Below, one piece after another: positions 57,206 through 64,000 of a stretch of 64,000 bases of DNA. A model generated the notes under the pieces. The model was given only the letters and a program-made list of their open reading frames with translations. It searched no databases and had not been told where the DNA came from. Every line of letters starts with the position of its first letter. Within the stretch, counting starts at the first letter, position 1. Origin of the DNA: Candidatus Gagatemarchaeum stordalenia (GTDB lineage: Archaea > Thermoproteota > Nitrososphaeria > Nitrososphaerales > Gagatemarchaeaceae); the NCBI GenBank assembly GCA_003164815.1, contig PLUF01000075.1:31978-95977 (forward strand), in the 5' to 3' direction. Both the position numbers and the translations under genes were made by a program.

Positions 57206-58196
57206 GCCCTCCCAGAGCCGGCCCGCATTTAACGGGCCGAACCCGCGGTCCTCCTGGAGTCACGAACTCCTCGTTCAGCCTCCGGCAGCAGTATTCCCTG
57301 ACGGTATACTCGCGTATCCCGAGGGTTTCTGCTGCTTCCCTCTGCGTGAAGGTCTTGGGCGAAATCGCCAAAGACGCCAGGTAGACAGATCCTGCTGCGA
57401 CGGTCCTGGGGTTGAAGCCGTTCGGCTCCGCTGGCGAGGCCACGAGCTCCTTCGCGCGCTCGAAGAGGGTCGTGAAGTACTCCTTCGGGTCTGCTTCGGC
57501 CTTCCCGAGCCGTGCAGCGATCCTCACGCTCGACTGGAGCGTCGCGACGGCGGCCCTCACGAAGTCCTCCCTGCTGGGATGGGGGAGATGCAGCCCGGAT
57601 TCAAGTCCAATCCTCAGCAGGTCTGACTTGCGTACCCTGTACCCTCCGTCCGTGTAGGCCTGCAGGATCTCCCTGTGGCTGATGTGGGCTATCCCAGCCG
57701 ACCTGCACGCGTACAGGAGGGAGTACGCGGATATCGACGGGATGGTCGCCCCATAGGCTTCCCTGTTTGGGAGGAGCCTCCTTGCCGTGATGTCGGCGCT
57801 CTGCGCGATGCTCTTCGGGAGAGACAGCCTCTCGGCTATCCTGTTCGTCAGTCCGGTACACATCTGCAGCGGTCCTCCTCTCCCGACGATGTTCGGCATC
57901 AGCTTCGCCCACCCGAAGGCTGGTCCCTTGAGAGAGGGGGCGTTCTCCGTGTCTGCTACGATGTACGAGCCGAGGGGCTCGCTTTTGCTCACGGATGGTG
58001 CCGTCGACCCGTCCTCGTGCGGGGAGTCTGCCTTGCTCACGACGATCCCGCAATACGAGCAGGTCAGCTCCGACCTTTCCTCTCCAGCGTAGACGAGGCC
58101 CTCTCTGCACTCTGGGCACCTGCCCAGGATGCTGTACTCCTCGTACTCTGCGAGCTTCGTCCGTCCACTCTTCCATGTTCCTTGAACCCCTTGCAT
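57198..58196 (-). CDS. tfb: Transcription initiation factor TFB
   Basis: 332 residues from ATG 58196. N-terminal zinc ribbon: Cys27-x2-Cys30 and Cys46-x2-Cys49 (GRCPECREG ... LTCSYCGIVV). A B-reader-like linker contains GWAKLMPN. Two cyclin repeats follow: about 105-200 (QSADITARRLL, GATIPSISAYSLLYACRSAGIAHISHREI) and 205-315 (AARLGKAEADPKEYFTTLFERAKELV, NPRTVAAGSVYLASLAI, FTQREAAETLGIREYTVREYC). This is the archaeal TFIIB homolog that recruits RNA polymerase to TBP-TATA. As part of an operon with an ArdC-like gene it is probably element-encoded, able to redirect promoters rather than being the main host TFB. Confidence 0.85.
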   Translation of the reverse strand: MQGVQGTWKSGRTKLAEYEEYSILGRCPECREGLVYAGEERSELTCSYCGIVVSKADSPHEDGSTAPSVSKSEPLGSYIVADTENAPSLKGPAFGWAKLMPNIVGRGGPLQMCTGLTNRIAERLSLPKSIAQSADITARRLLPNREAYGATIPSISAYSLLYACRSAGIAHISHREILQAYTDGGYRVRKSDLLRIGLESGLHLPHPSREDFVRAAVATLQSSVRIAARLGKAEADPKEYFTTLFERAKELVASPAEPNGFNPRTVAAGSVYLASLAISPKTFTQREAAETLGIREYTVREYCCRRLNEEFVTPGGPRVRPVKCGPALGGHV

Positions 58197-58449
58197 CTTC
58201 GATTCCTCCTGCCATGCGTAGTCCTGGCGCGCCCTGGTGGTTCGACCGCGTAGGCGCTGCCAGCTTCTCGTTCTCGAGTCCTTCAGGAAGGGATGGCGGA
58301 CGCCGAAGTCTTCACTTTGTCCCCGTTCAGGATCGCATGGGCGGATAATAATTGGCCCGATGTGGTCTGTCTAGCCGGTCCTCAAGCCGCAGCATCGTTC
58401 TTCCCAGTGGTGGGATAGAACTGTTGGATATGGCTGCGGCCCGGACCGG

Positions 58450-58632
58450 TCAAGGAACGGGGGTGAAGCTTCCGCTTCCGTCACTCTCCCAAAGGCCGAT
58501 GTTGGAGAAGTTCTTTCGCGTCCTTCTGGGTGGACTTATGGCATCGAGTGTGCCCAGAGGACGGCCGTTAGGGGCCCGGATCATCACGTCCGGGGTGGAG
58601 AACGGCGCCCAAAGACTGCCACTTGCCGTCAT
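58450..58632 (-). CDS. Small hypothetical protein
   Basis: 60 residues: MTASGSLWAPFSTPDVMIRAPNGRPLGTLDAISPPRRTRKNFSNIGLWESDGSGS... Protein-like with aromatic turns, but it overlaps antisense frames and no promoter is clear. The stretch 58197-58976 otherwise contains repeat D2 and no supported gene. Confidence 0.35.
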   Translation of the reverse strand: MTASGSLWAPFSTPDVMIRAPNGRPLGTLDAISPPRRTRKNFSNIGLWESDGSGSFTPVP

Positions 58633-58679
58633 GTCGACGAGTCAGGCAAGGCGTCACCGCGTACTCCGTTCTCTCACCT

Positions 58680-58925
58680 TGGACCTTTGGCCGAGCGGCG
58701 GGTTCAGTAGCCCACGCTGATGCCAAGATACCAGATTCCTACCGTAGTCAGAGAGAGAAAGACGAAATACGGCAGCAAAGGCTCGTTCAGTATTTAACAC
58801 GGGAATAAGGTGTTGCCAACCGACAGTCCAAATCACCAGTTTGGCAAGGTAAATGGCAACATCAGAGACCAATTTGGCAACATCATTGGCAACATGGCGC
58901 CTTGATCTTGGCAACATCGTGGTCG
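58680..58925. repeat. Partial copy (D2) of the module with TGGCAACAT iterons
   Basis: GTAGTCAGAGAGAGAAAGACG..., GGCAGCAAAGGCTCGTTCAG and TATTTAAC (58791-58798) match the second block flanks of modules A and B. Then an inverted GTTGCCAAC (58812-58820), a half site TTGGCAAGG at 58841, and direct TGGCAACAT starting at 58854, 58875, 58887 and 58909 (spacings 21, 12, 22), the same phasing as the first block of A and B. The CAA-NNN-TTG palindromes are absent. Confidence 0.75.
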
Positions 58926-58976
58926 TTCGGACAAAGATGTAATAGAAAGCGTGGTGTGAATCAGACCGGTTGTGCA

Positions 58977-59264
58977 ATGAAGCGGGCAATGCAGTTAGGC
59001 GTGCTTGGGATTGGAGTCCTGGCCGTCGTGGTGCTTGTTCTCTTGGCTCCGATTGTCCCGATGAGCGTTTCCTATCTCCCGTGCAAGCAATGCGTCGGTG
59101 GCCTCTTTCCGGAGTCAGCATCCGCCTCCGTGTCCTACGCATATTTCGGCGCGGGGATGGTCTTGGTGCCGAACGCGTACCCATCAACCGGACACACCTA
59201 CTGCTGGCTTTCGGGAGACGGAGAATCGGGCACTATCTGTGGCTACGCAATGGAACGTGTGTAG
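58977..59264 (+). CDS. Small membrane-anchored exported protein
   Basis: 95 residues from ATG 58977. TM/signal AMQLGVLGIGVLAVVVLVLLAPIV; mature part with Cys pairs (YLPCKQCVGG, TYCWLSGDGESGTICGYA) and aromatic/Gly strands. It is upstream of the HerA-linked operon on the same strand. Possibly a conjugation or element surface component; function unknown. Confidence 0.5.
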   Translation: MKRAMQLGVLGIGVLAVVVLVLLAPIVPMSVSYLPCKQCVGGLFPESASASVSYAYFGAGMVLVPNAYPSTGHTYCWLSGDGESGTICGYAMERV

Positions 59265-59307
59265 TCGCCTGAGCCTCCGTTAAGAGCCGTCAGGTACCCC
59301 CAAGAGG

Positions 59308-59793
59308 ATGAGCCCACCAGAAGGCATCTTCCTCTACCTACCATTCCCGTATTGGGCTGTCTTCGTCTTGGTGCTGTACAGACACGACCTCTCGAGGCTG
59401 TTTCATCCCTTCAAGGACGACGGGAGCCCGATCAAGTGGTGGTCTGTCTTGAACCACATGGGTCTGCTTGGCACTGGTAAGGCAGCGAGGCCGCGGAGCA
59501 TCAGGGGGGTCCTACCCTACCTGGCCCTGTTCGCCGTCTCGGCGGTGGTGAGCCTGAGCTGGACCTTTCGGCTTTTCCCTCCATCCTATTACTACCTGAT
59601 TATCGTCCAGGGCATCTCCGCCATCATCCTCGCGGCCTCGACCATACAGTATCTCGGCCAGCCTCCCAGGAGGCCCTACGTCGACGTGCTCAGATACCCG
59701 CGGCCCGGGTCGAGGATAAGGCACCTCGATAAGGCCCGACACCACGGGCGAGAGAACGAGCCCTCCAGGGAGCCTCAGGAGACGCAGAAATGA
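59308..59793 (+). CDS. Small membrane protein of the transfer-like operon
   Basis: 161 residues from ATG 59308 (GAGGATGAG: weak ribosome site). N-terminal hydrophobic IFLYLPFPYWAVFVLVLY, then three further spans (VLPYLALFAVSAVVSLSWTF, YYYLIIVQGISAIILAAS...), and a charged, Arg/His-rich tail. Its TGA overlaps the next ATG (ATGA). Likely a membrane partner of the downstream HerA-like machine; no family recognised. Confidence 0.55.
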   Translation: MSPPEGIFLYLPFPYWAVFVLVLYRHDLSRLFHPFKDDGSPIKWWSVLNHMGLLGTGKAARPRSIRGVLPYLALFAVSAVVSLSWTFRLFPPSYYYLIIVQGISAIILAASTIQYLGQPPRRPYVDVLRYPRPGSRIRHLDKARHHGRENEPSREPQETQK

Positions 59794-60839
59794 CCTCAAA
59801 TCCGGCTCAGAAGAAGGAGAGCGCCAAGAAACGGGTCCGGTTCTTCAATGTCTCCCTCAGGAACGGCATCGTGGTCTCCACCCCGGCATATCCGGAGAAG
59901 CAGGCATTCCTCGGCCATGTCATCAGGGCGCTTGAGAGTTCCAACCCCGACTTCGCCTGGATCCAGTTCCTCTTCGTCAGCTCAGACTACAGCTCAGCGC
60001 TTGTCAGGCTGAAGAACTCCATGCACAGGGCCAAGGCATCCATCGAGCAGCCGACCATCGACATGATCAGCGGTGAGGAGCGGGACAGGAGGGAGCTGCA
60101 CAGGGACTATTACAGGCGGTCGGAATCCAGGATGAAGAAGGTAGATGACATCGCCACCAAGCCGACGGTCACACTTGCAATTCAGGGGATGTGGGTGTGC
60201 GATAAGGGGGCAAGTTCGCCCAACTCTCTCCCCTTCGACCACTGCTTGGACGAGCACGACAGCTTGGCGGTTTTCCAGTACCGCGACCCGAGGATGCTCC
60301 TCGAACTGGTCGACAGGAGGATGGTCGTGGACATCTCGGAGTACTTCGACCGCTACACAAAGTCGAGGATGGAGCCGCCGTCGTTCCTCGTTACTCCAGA
60401 GGAGCTGGTGTCGTACATTCATCTGCCTGCAGGTGAGGTGGCCAAATCCCTCAGCTCCTTGGAGGATGAGGAATCGAAGCGGGACTACTCTCAGGGGAAA
60501 GTCGAGGAGGATGAGGAGAACAAAGAGAGTCAGAGCAGCGAGATCTCCTCAAAGCTGGTAAGGTTCGTCAAGGTGCCTACCACCGATGAGATCTTGGAGG
60601 ATTCAGCGATTCAGCCTCTTTCCCACCTCGCAGCATCGACGGTGAGGACGCTCGAACTGGTTTACTCAGGCAAGAAGACCGAGGTGCTTCTCTCGGCGGA
60701 GACGGTGGAGGACATGAGGAAGTTTGCGGGGTTGCTCAGCGTGGTTTACGGGGGAATGAAGTTGGAGGGTGCCGAGCCGCAACCCAAATTCCTGCGAGAG
60801 TTGCCTAGAATGCTCTTTGGGAACTCCGCGATGCCCTGA
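59790..60839 (+). CDS. Putative transfer-apparatus protein (DUF8128-like?)
   Basis: 349 residues from ATG 59790, coupled by ATGA. N-terminal region KRVRFFNVSLRNGIVVSTPAYPEKQAFLGHVIRALESSNPDFAWIQFLFVSSDYSSALVRLKNSMHRAK resembles the N-terminal regions found upstream of TraG/VirD4-like ATPases in conjugative systems (a domain handling an S-L-R-N-G-hydrophobic strand and helices). The rest is acidic and helical (EEDEENKESQSSE) with MLLELVDRRMVVDISEYFDRY. Inference from position near the ATPase; catalytic motifs are absent. Confidence 0.5.
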   Translation: MTSNPAQKKESAKKRVRFFNVSLRNGIVVSTPAYPEKQAFLGHVIRALESSNPDFAWIQFLFVSSDYSSALVRLKNSMHRAKASIEQPTIDMISGEERDRRELHRDYYRRSESRMKKVDDIATKPTVTLAIQGMWVCDKGASSPNSLPFDHCLDEHDSLAVFQYRDPRMLLELVDRRMVVDISEYFDRYTKSRMEPPSFLVTPEELVSYIHLPAGEVAKSLSSLEDEESKRDYSQGKVEEDEENKESQSSEISSKLVRFVKVPTTDEILEDSAIQPLSHLAASTVRTLELVYSGKKTEVLLSAETVEDMRKFAGLLSVVYGGMKLEGAEPQPKFLRELPRMLFGNSAMP

Positions 60840-62130
60840 GGAACATGACCGCTAGGGCTGCGAAGAGAGCGGCTATCGTTATCCCCGTGCCTATCCCGAA
60901 CAGGATGAAGAATGGGGATTGGCTGTAGTTCATCAACCCATCCTCGAGGCCCTGCAGGAAGCTTCCGTTCCCGGTCGTACTGAAGAAGTAGAGCGTGCTG
61001 GGATGGCCCTGTCCCCCCTGGCCGACGAGGCCCGATGACCCTGCCGCAAAGGCGCCGTCGCTGGAGACAGCCTCTGTCTGGACGGAGTTGAGTGGATAGC
61101 TCCACAGCAACCTGCCCACGGAGTTGAACAGCACCAGGCCGCTGCCGCCTCCCCCTCCGAGGAGAAACAACCCGCCCGCGGTGGGAAGCAACTGTGCCTG
61201 GCCGTCTGTGGTGTAGTTTGCGAGCAGTGTTCCGCCGCGATTGTAGAAGAGGGCGTTCCAGTTGGTGACGTAGCCGACGGACGAGTCGTTCGGAAGCAGG
61301 GCCGCGGAGAGCACGGCGCTGTCGACGTGATGCTCCCAGAGCAGGCTACCCTGTCCCGTCAGCAGGAGGACGTTGCCGTTGACCCCCGTCGTGGAGTTCC
61401 CGACTGCGACCAGAGACTCGTCAGGCGCGAGCGCAACATCGCCCCCGGAAACCAGAAAGAGGCCGCCGTACGTCCAGATACTGTTCCCGGTGGACCCTAG
61501 CATGGAGATCTCGTTGGTGCCGAAGACTACGCGGCTTCCGTTCTGCGAGACGATGACGGCCGAGGAGCCCACTGGAACCGGAGAGCCTCCGGGGGCGGAG
61601 TAGTTCCACAAGACCCGACCTTCCCAGGTGAGCAAGGCGACAGAGTCCGGACCGACGACTGCTATCTTTGACCCGTCCGCGGACATGGTCGCAGACCAAG
61701 TGAGGCCGGCAGTTCTGTTCCATACTAGGTCCCCGTTGGAGTCGAACGCGTAGGCCTCGGCGTTCGCATATGCTCCGGCAGGTCCTGGCAGAAGCTGGTA
61801 CCCGTTCGCCTCGATGCGGGAGCCATTTTCTGAAATGGAGACCTCACCTATTATCCTGTCTGTCTGATGCTCCCACAGAAGGTTGCCGCCTCTGTCAAAG
61901 AGGAGCACGGCTCCGCTGTTCAAGGTGAAACCAACCCCGACGGCGATAAGGCTGCCGTTGTCGCTCATCAATATGGAGTTTATCGTCCCGCTCGTATGAT
62001 AGACCCACAGCGGGGTCTTCCCAGAGACAAAGACGTTCCCCGCGGTCACGAAGAACAGTGACAGGATCACGAGTGCGGCCAGGGCTACGACCAGCGCGAT
62101 TTTGCGCTTGGTGGGCTCTCTCTTTGGCAT
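60805..62130 (-). CDS. Exported PQQ/WD40-like beta-propeller, two TMs
   Basis: 441 residues from ATG 62130. N-terminal TM (LVVALAALVILSLFFVTAGNVF), then about seven repeats of the form hydrophobic-V-G-x...GNLLWEHQTD, GDLVWNRTAG, GRVLWNYSAPG, GNSIWTYGG, GSLLWEHHVD, GRLLWSYPL (each G-x-hydrophobic-hydrophobic-W), the signature of PQQ-type propeller blades. It ends with a C-terminal TM (LFGIGTGITIAALFAALAVMFL) and basic tail. It is convergent with the transfer-like operon. Probably extracytoplasmic protein- or substrate-binding; an enzymatic PQQ site is not evident. Confidence 0.75.
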   Translation of the reverse strand: MPKREPTKRKIALVVALAALVILSLFFVTAGNVFVSGKTPLWVYHTSGTINSILMSDNGSLIAVGVGFTLNSGAVLLFDRGGNLLWEHQTDRIIGEVSISENGSRIEANGYQLLPGPAGAYANAEAYAFDSNGDLVWNRTAGLTWSATMSADGSKIAVVGPDSVALLTWEGRVLWNYSAPGGSPVPVGSSAVIVSQNGSRVVFGTNEISMLGSTGNSIWTYGGLFLVSGGDVALAPDESLVAVGNSTTGVNGNVLLLTGQGSLLWEHHVDSAVLSAALLPNDSSVGYVTNWNALFYNRGGTLLANYTTDGQAQLLPTAGGLFLLGGGGGSGLVLFNSVGRLLWSYPLNSVQTEAVSSDGAFAAGSSGLVGQGGQGHPSTLYFFSTTGNGSFLQGLEDGLMNYSQSPFFILFGIGTGITIAALFAALAVMFLRASRSSQRAF

Positions 62131-62267
62131 GGAGTTATTCGTGAGACTCGTCGGTCCTTTGCGAGCCGCGAAATGGAGGTTTTGATTAATAGTTTTGTCC
62201 GAACGACTGACCGCAACTCATCTTGTAATAGAAACTCTGAGCTAATTAGGCTGATTAGGCCCCGGCA

Positions 62268-62273
62268 TTATAA
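62268..62273 (+). promoter_or_regulatory. TATA box of the HerA-like gene
   Basis: TTATAA in CATTATAAG, 22-27 nt before GTG 62295: a leaderless start with no ribosome site. Confidence 0.5.
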
Positions 62274-62294
62274 GCAGCTGAGCCCGTCAGTATC

Positions 62295-64000
62295 GTGGCA
62301 AGCGATACCATCAGCGCTGAGGACATGCTCTTCCACGCCCTCTACATCGGCTCGACCGGTGCGGGGAAGACCAACGCCCTGCTCTACTGGATACTGAGGC
62401 TCTTCGAGAGGAAGGACGTTGCCCTCGTCCTCATCGACCCTCATGGGGACGCCGCGTTCGACCTCGTCCGGACGATTCCCGAGTCAGAAAGGGCAAGAGT
62501 CGCCCTCATCGACCCAGAGTCGGTCACCTTCGGGCTCAATCCCCTCTCTCTTCCGGATGGGACGCAAATCACGAACCGGGTCCAGGTCATGCAGACGCAG
62601 GTCGAGGAACTGTCAGCGCTACTCTCGGACGTCCTCAACACCGACGCATCGACAGCGCCGAGGCTGATGTGGATCTTCAAAGGCGCCCTGTACTATCTCT
62701 ACACCATCTCGGACAGGCCGACCTTCAAGGACCTCTACAGGATTCTCGTCGACTTCATCTCGCTGACGAAGGAGACGATCGAGCAGATGCTCAAATCGAG
62801 AAAGATCAACGACGAGATAATCAGGAGCACGATAGAGGCCATCTCGAAGCTCCAGAAGGACGCGTTTGCCCCCGTGATCAACAGGATAGCGAACTTTGTG
62901 CTCCCTCCCCAGTCGATAACCTCGAGGACGTTCTGCGCACGGACGAGCAAGCTGGACTTCGCCGAGATGACCACGCCGGGAAGACTGACGATATTCAGGA
63001 TAACCAAGGCGCTGCCCTACGACTTCCGGAGACTCATCTCGGCCTCCATAGTGATGAGGTTCTACTTCGAGGTGGAGAAGAGGGCCGCCAGGCTCGAAAG
63101 GGCAGGTGAGGCGCCCACTGCGAGGACCCCGATAATCCTCGCGATAGACGAGTTCCAGAACATCAGCGACCTCAAGCTGCTGGATACCATCCTCTCGGAG
63201 TCGAGGAAGTTCGGGCTCTACCTGTGGATGGTCAACCAGAACATCCATCAGATCAGGCCGGAGCTCTACAGCGCGATAGGCGGGAACGTCGGCCCCATCT
63301 TCTGCTTCAGGGTGGGGGCCGAGGACGCCGCAAGGATGGCGGAGCTCATCGCGCCCAGCTCCAGCGAGAAGGTGAAGAAGAAGCTCATCAAGCTCCCCGA
63401 CTACGCGTGCGTGGTCAGGAAGAGGCTTCACGGTGACGATGTCGCGTCCAAGCCTCTGATCTTCGACCCGTTCCCGAAGGTCAGTGAGCCACTCTACGAC
63501 GTGAAGGACGTCATCGCGTTCATGAAGGGCGAGATGGAGGAGAGGTACGGCGGAGCCGAGGAGGCCACGGATCTCGTCTACAAGAGCCTGAAGCAGAGGG
63601 TCGAGGAGGCCGCCACCAGCGATGATTCCTCGGATACGTCCAGGGGCGCCTTCATGCCCATCCACTGGAAGATACTCACGATGGCGTACCTCAAGGCGAT
63701 CTCGGACGACTACTCCGTAGAGTACTCGCGCCTCAGGTCGAACCTCTACCACAACTTCACCTGGAAGACCTCGGATGTCCAGCAGGCGCTCAACGACCTC
63801 GTGAACATGGGCTACATGACGCAGGCCTTCGTCCACCAGGAGTACATAATCAAGGGGAAGGACGAGTTCGGGAACCCGCTAAGGGTCACTCCGGACCCCT
63901 CGAACATGGACGATATGGAGAGATCGAGGACCATCGTGTACACCCTGGCACCCAGGGCGCTGGATGTCTTCAGGATACGGGTCGGCCCCTCGAAGATGGG
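62295..64000 (+). CDS. HerA/VirD4-type conjugation or translocation ATPase (truncated by window)
   Basis: The frame is open from GTG 62295 (after TAA 62271) to the window end, 568 residues so far. Walker A GSTGAGKT at 19-26. VALVLIDPHGDAAFDLVRTIPESERARVALIDP (HerA-type D-P-H-G-D) and INRIANFVLPPQS follow. The Walker B is PIILAIDEFQNI, and WMVNQNIHQI the sensor Gln strand. A helical/winged end is seen from HWKILTMAYLK, YSRLRSNLYHN. FtsK/HerA-superfamily ATPases move DNA; those with a neighbouring DUF8128-like protein couple DNA to conjugative pores, whereas NurA-coupled HerA acts in repair. The former is favoured by neighbours. Confidence 0.8.
   Translation, partial: MASDTISAEDMLFHALYIGSTGAGKTNALLYWILRLFERKDVALVLIDPHGDAAFDLVRTIPESERARVALIDPESVTFGLNPLSLPDGTQITNRVQVMQTQVEELSALLSDVLNTDASTAPRLMWIFKGALYYLYTISDRPTFKDLYRILVDFISLTKETIEQMLKSRKINDEIIRSTIEAISKLQKDAFAPVINRIANFVLPPQSITSRTFCARTSKLDFAEMTTPGRLTIFRITKALPYDFRRLISASIVMRFYFEVEKRAARLERAGEAPTARTPIILAIDEFQNISDLKLLDTILSESRKFGLYLWMVNQNIHQIRPELYSAIGGNVGPIFCFRVGAEDAARMAELIAPSSSEKVKKKLIKLPDYACVVRKRLHGDDVASKPLIFDPFPKVSEPLYDVKDVIAFMKGEMEERYGGAEEATDLVYKSLKQRVEEAATSDDSSDTSRGAFMPIHWKILTMAYLKAISDDYSVEYSRLRSNLYHNFTWKTSDVQQALNDLVNMGYMTQAFVHQEYIIKGKDEFGNPLRVTPDPSNMDDMERSRTIVYTLAPRALDVFRIRVGPSKM

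Noticed and set aside
62619..63836. Minus-strand 405-residue reading frame
   Set aside because: Antisense to the HerA-like ATPase, rich in Arg/Asp/Val/Leu repeats, no motif. The plus strand has Walker A/B.

Overview
The window reads as archaeal. It encodes a TFB-type basal transcription factor with an N-terminal zinc ribbon, a tyrosine recombinase resembling archaeal (SSV-like) integrases, and a HerA/VirD4-type ATPase. Many genes have a TATA-like box about 25 nt before the start codon, no Shine-Dalgarno site, and frequent TTG or GTG starts, as expected for leaderless archaeal transcripts. Base composition is near 50 % GC. A Nitrososphaerota/Thaumarchaeota or other TACK-related lineage is a reasonable guess, but nothing here fixes the phylum. 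No rRNA, tRNA or CRISPR array was found. The gene content is accessory rather than core: a genomic island or integrated element(s).

Layout. 1-9.5 kb: minus-strand secreted or surface proteins and a MacB-like export operon (secreted lipid- or peptide-facing protein, two FtsX-type permeases, ATPase). 9.7-11.15 kb and 23.2-24.7 kb: two copies of a long non-coding module built from several families of short palindromes and iterons; partial copies lie at 0.5 kb, 56.0 kb and 58.8 kb. 11.2-12.6 kb: an AbiE-like nucleotidyltransferase toxin-antitoxin pair. 13.4-22.5 kb: a further run of secreted Ser/Thr/Tyr-rich proteins, at least one resembling glutamic (G1) peptidases. 24.7-31 kb: GNAT enzyme, small ribbon-helix-helix repressor, integrase, a frameshifted PIN-like toxin, two secreted proteins and a decayed integrase N-terminal fragment. 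31.8-34.9 kb: a second FtsX-type export operon. 35-37.3 kb: regulators. 37.5-44.5 kb: a conflict-type cluster. 44.8-48.6 kb: an ABC-2 export operon with a small secreted protein. 49.3-55.9 kb: RHH regulator and its decayed paralog, an unrecognised enzyme-like protein, a RelE toxin-antitoxin pair, an OLD nuclease, and a GHKL-ATPase/zinc-protease-like protein. 56-64 kb: a mobile-element core (ArdC-like, TFB, HerA-type ATPase and partners).

The most interesting system lies at 38.2-43.6 kb. Two paralogous fusions of a nucleotide-kinase-like domain to an adenylosuccinate-synthetase-like domain both carry Ser where PurA has its catalytic Asp, as I recall for phage PurZ. One is coupled to a DUF7002/DarT-like predicted ADP-ribosyltransferase. 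The other is coupled to an ImmA/IrrE-peptidase-macrodomain fusion (predicted ADP-ribose reversal). This looks like a nucleotide-modifying plus ADP-ribosylation defence or addiction system.

The second strong signal is non-coding. The modules carry palindromes with a constant CAA-NNN-TTG core and compensating variable arms, and arrays organised as TATTTAAC box, one inverted iteron, then direct iterons at about 21/12/22-nt phasing. Four RHH-fold regulator paralogs occur in the window, three transcribed divergently from secreted-protein genes, and several secreted-protein genes share a GTCTTGCAATGT box just upstream of their TATA box. Together these suggest coordinated or switchable control of surface proteins.
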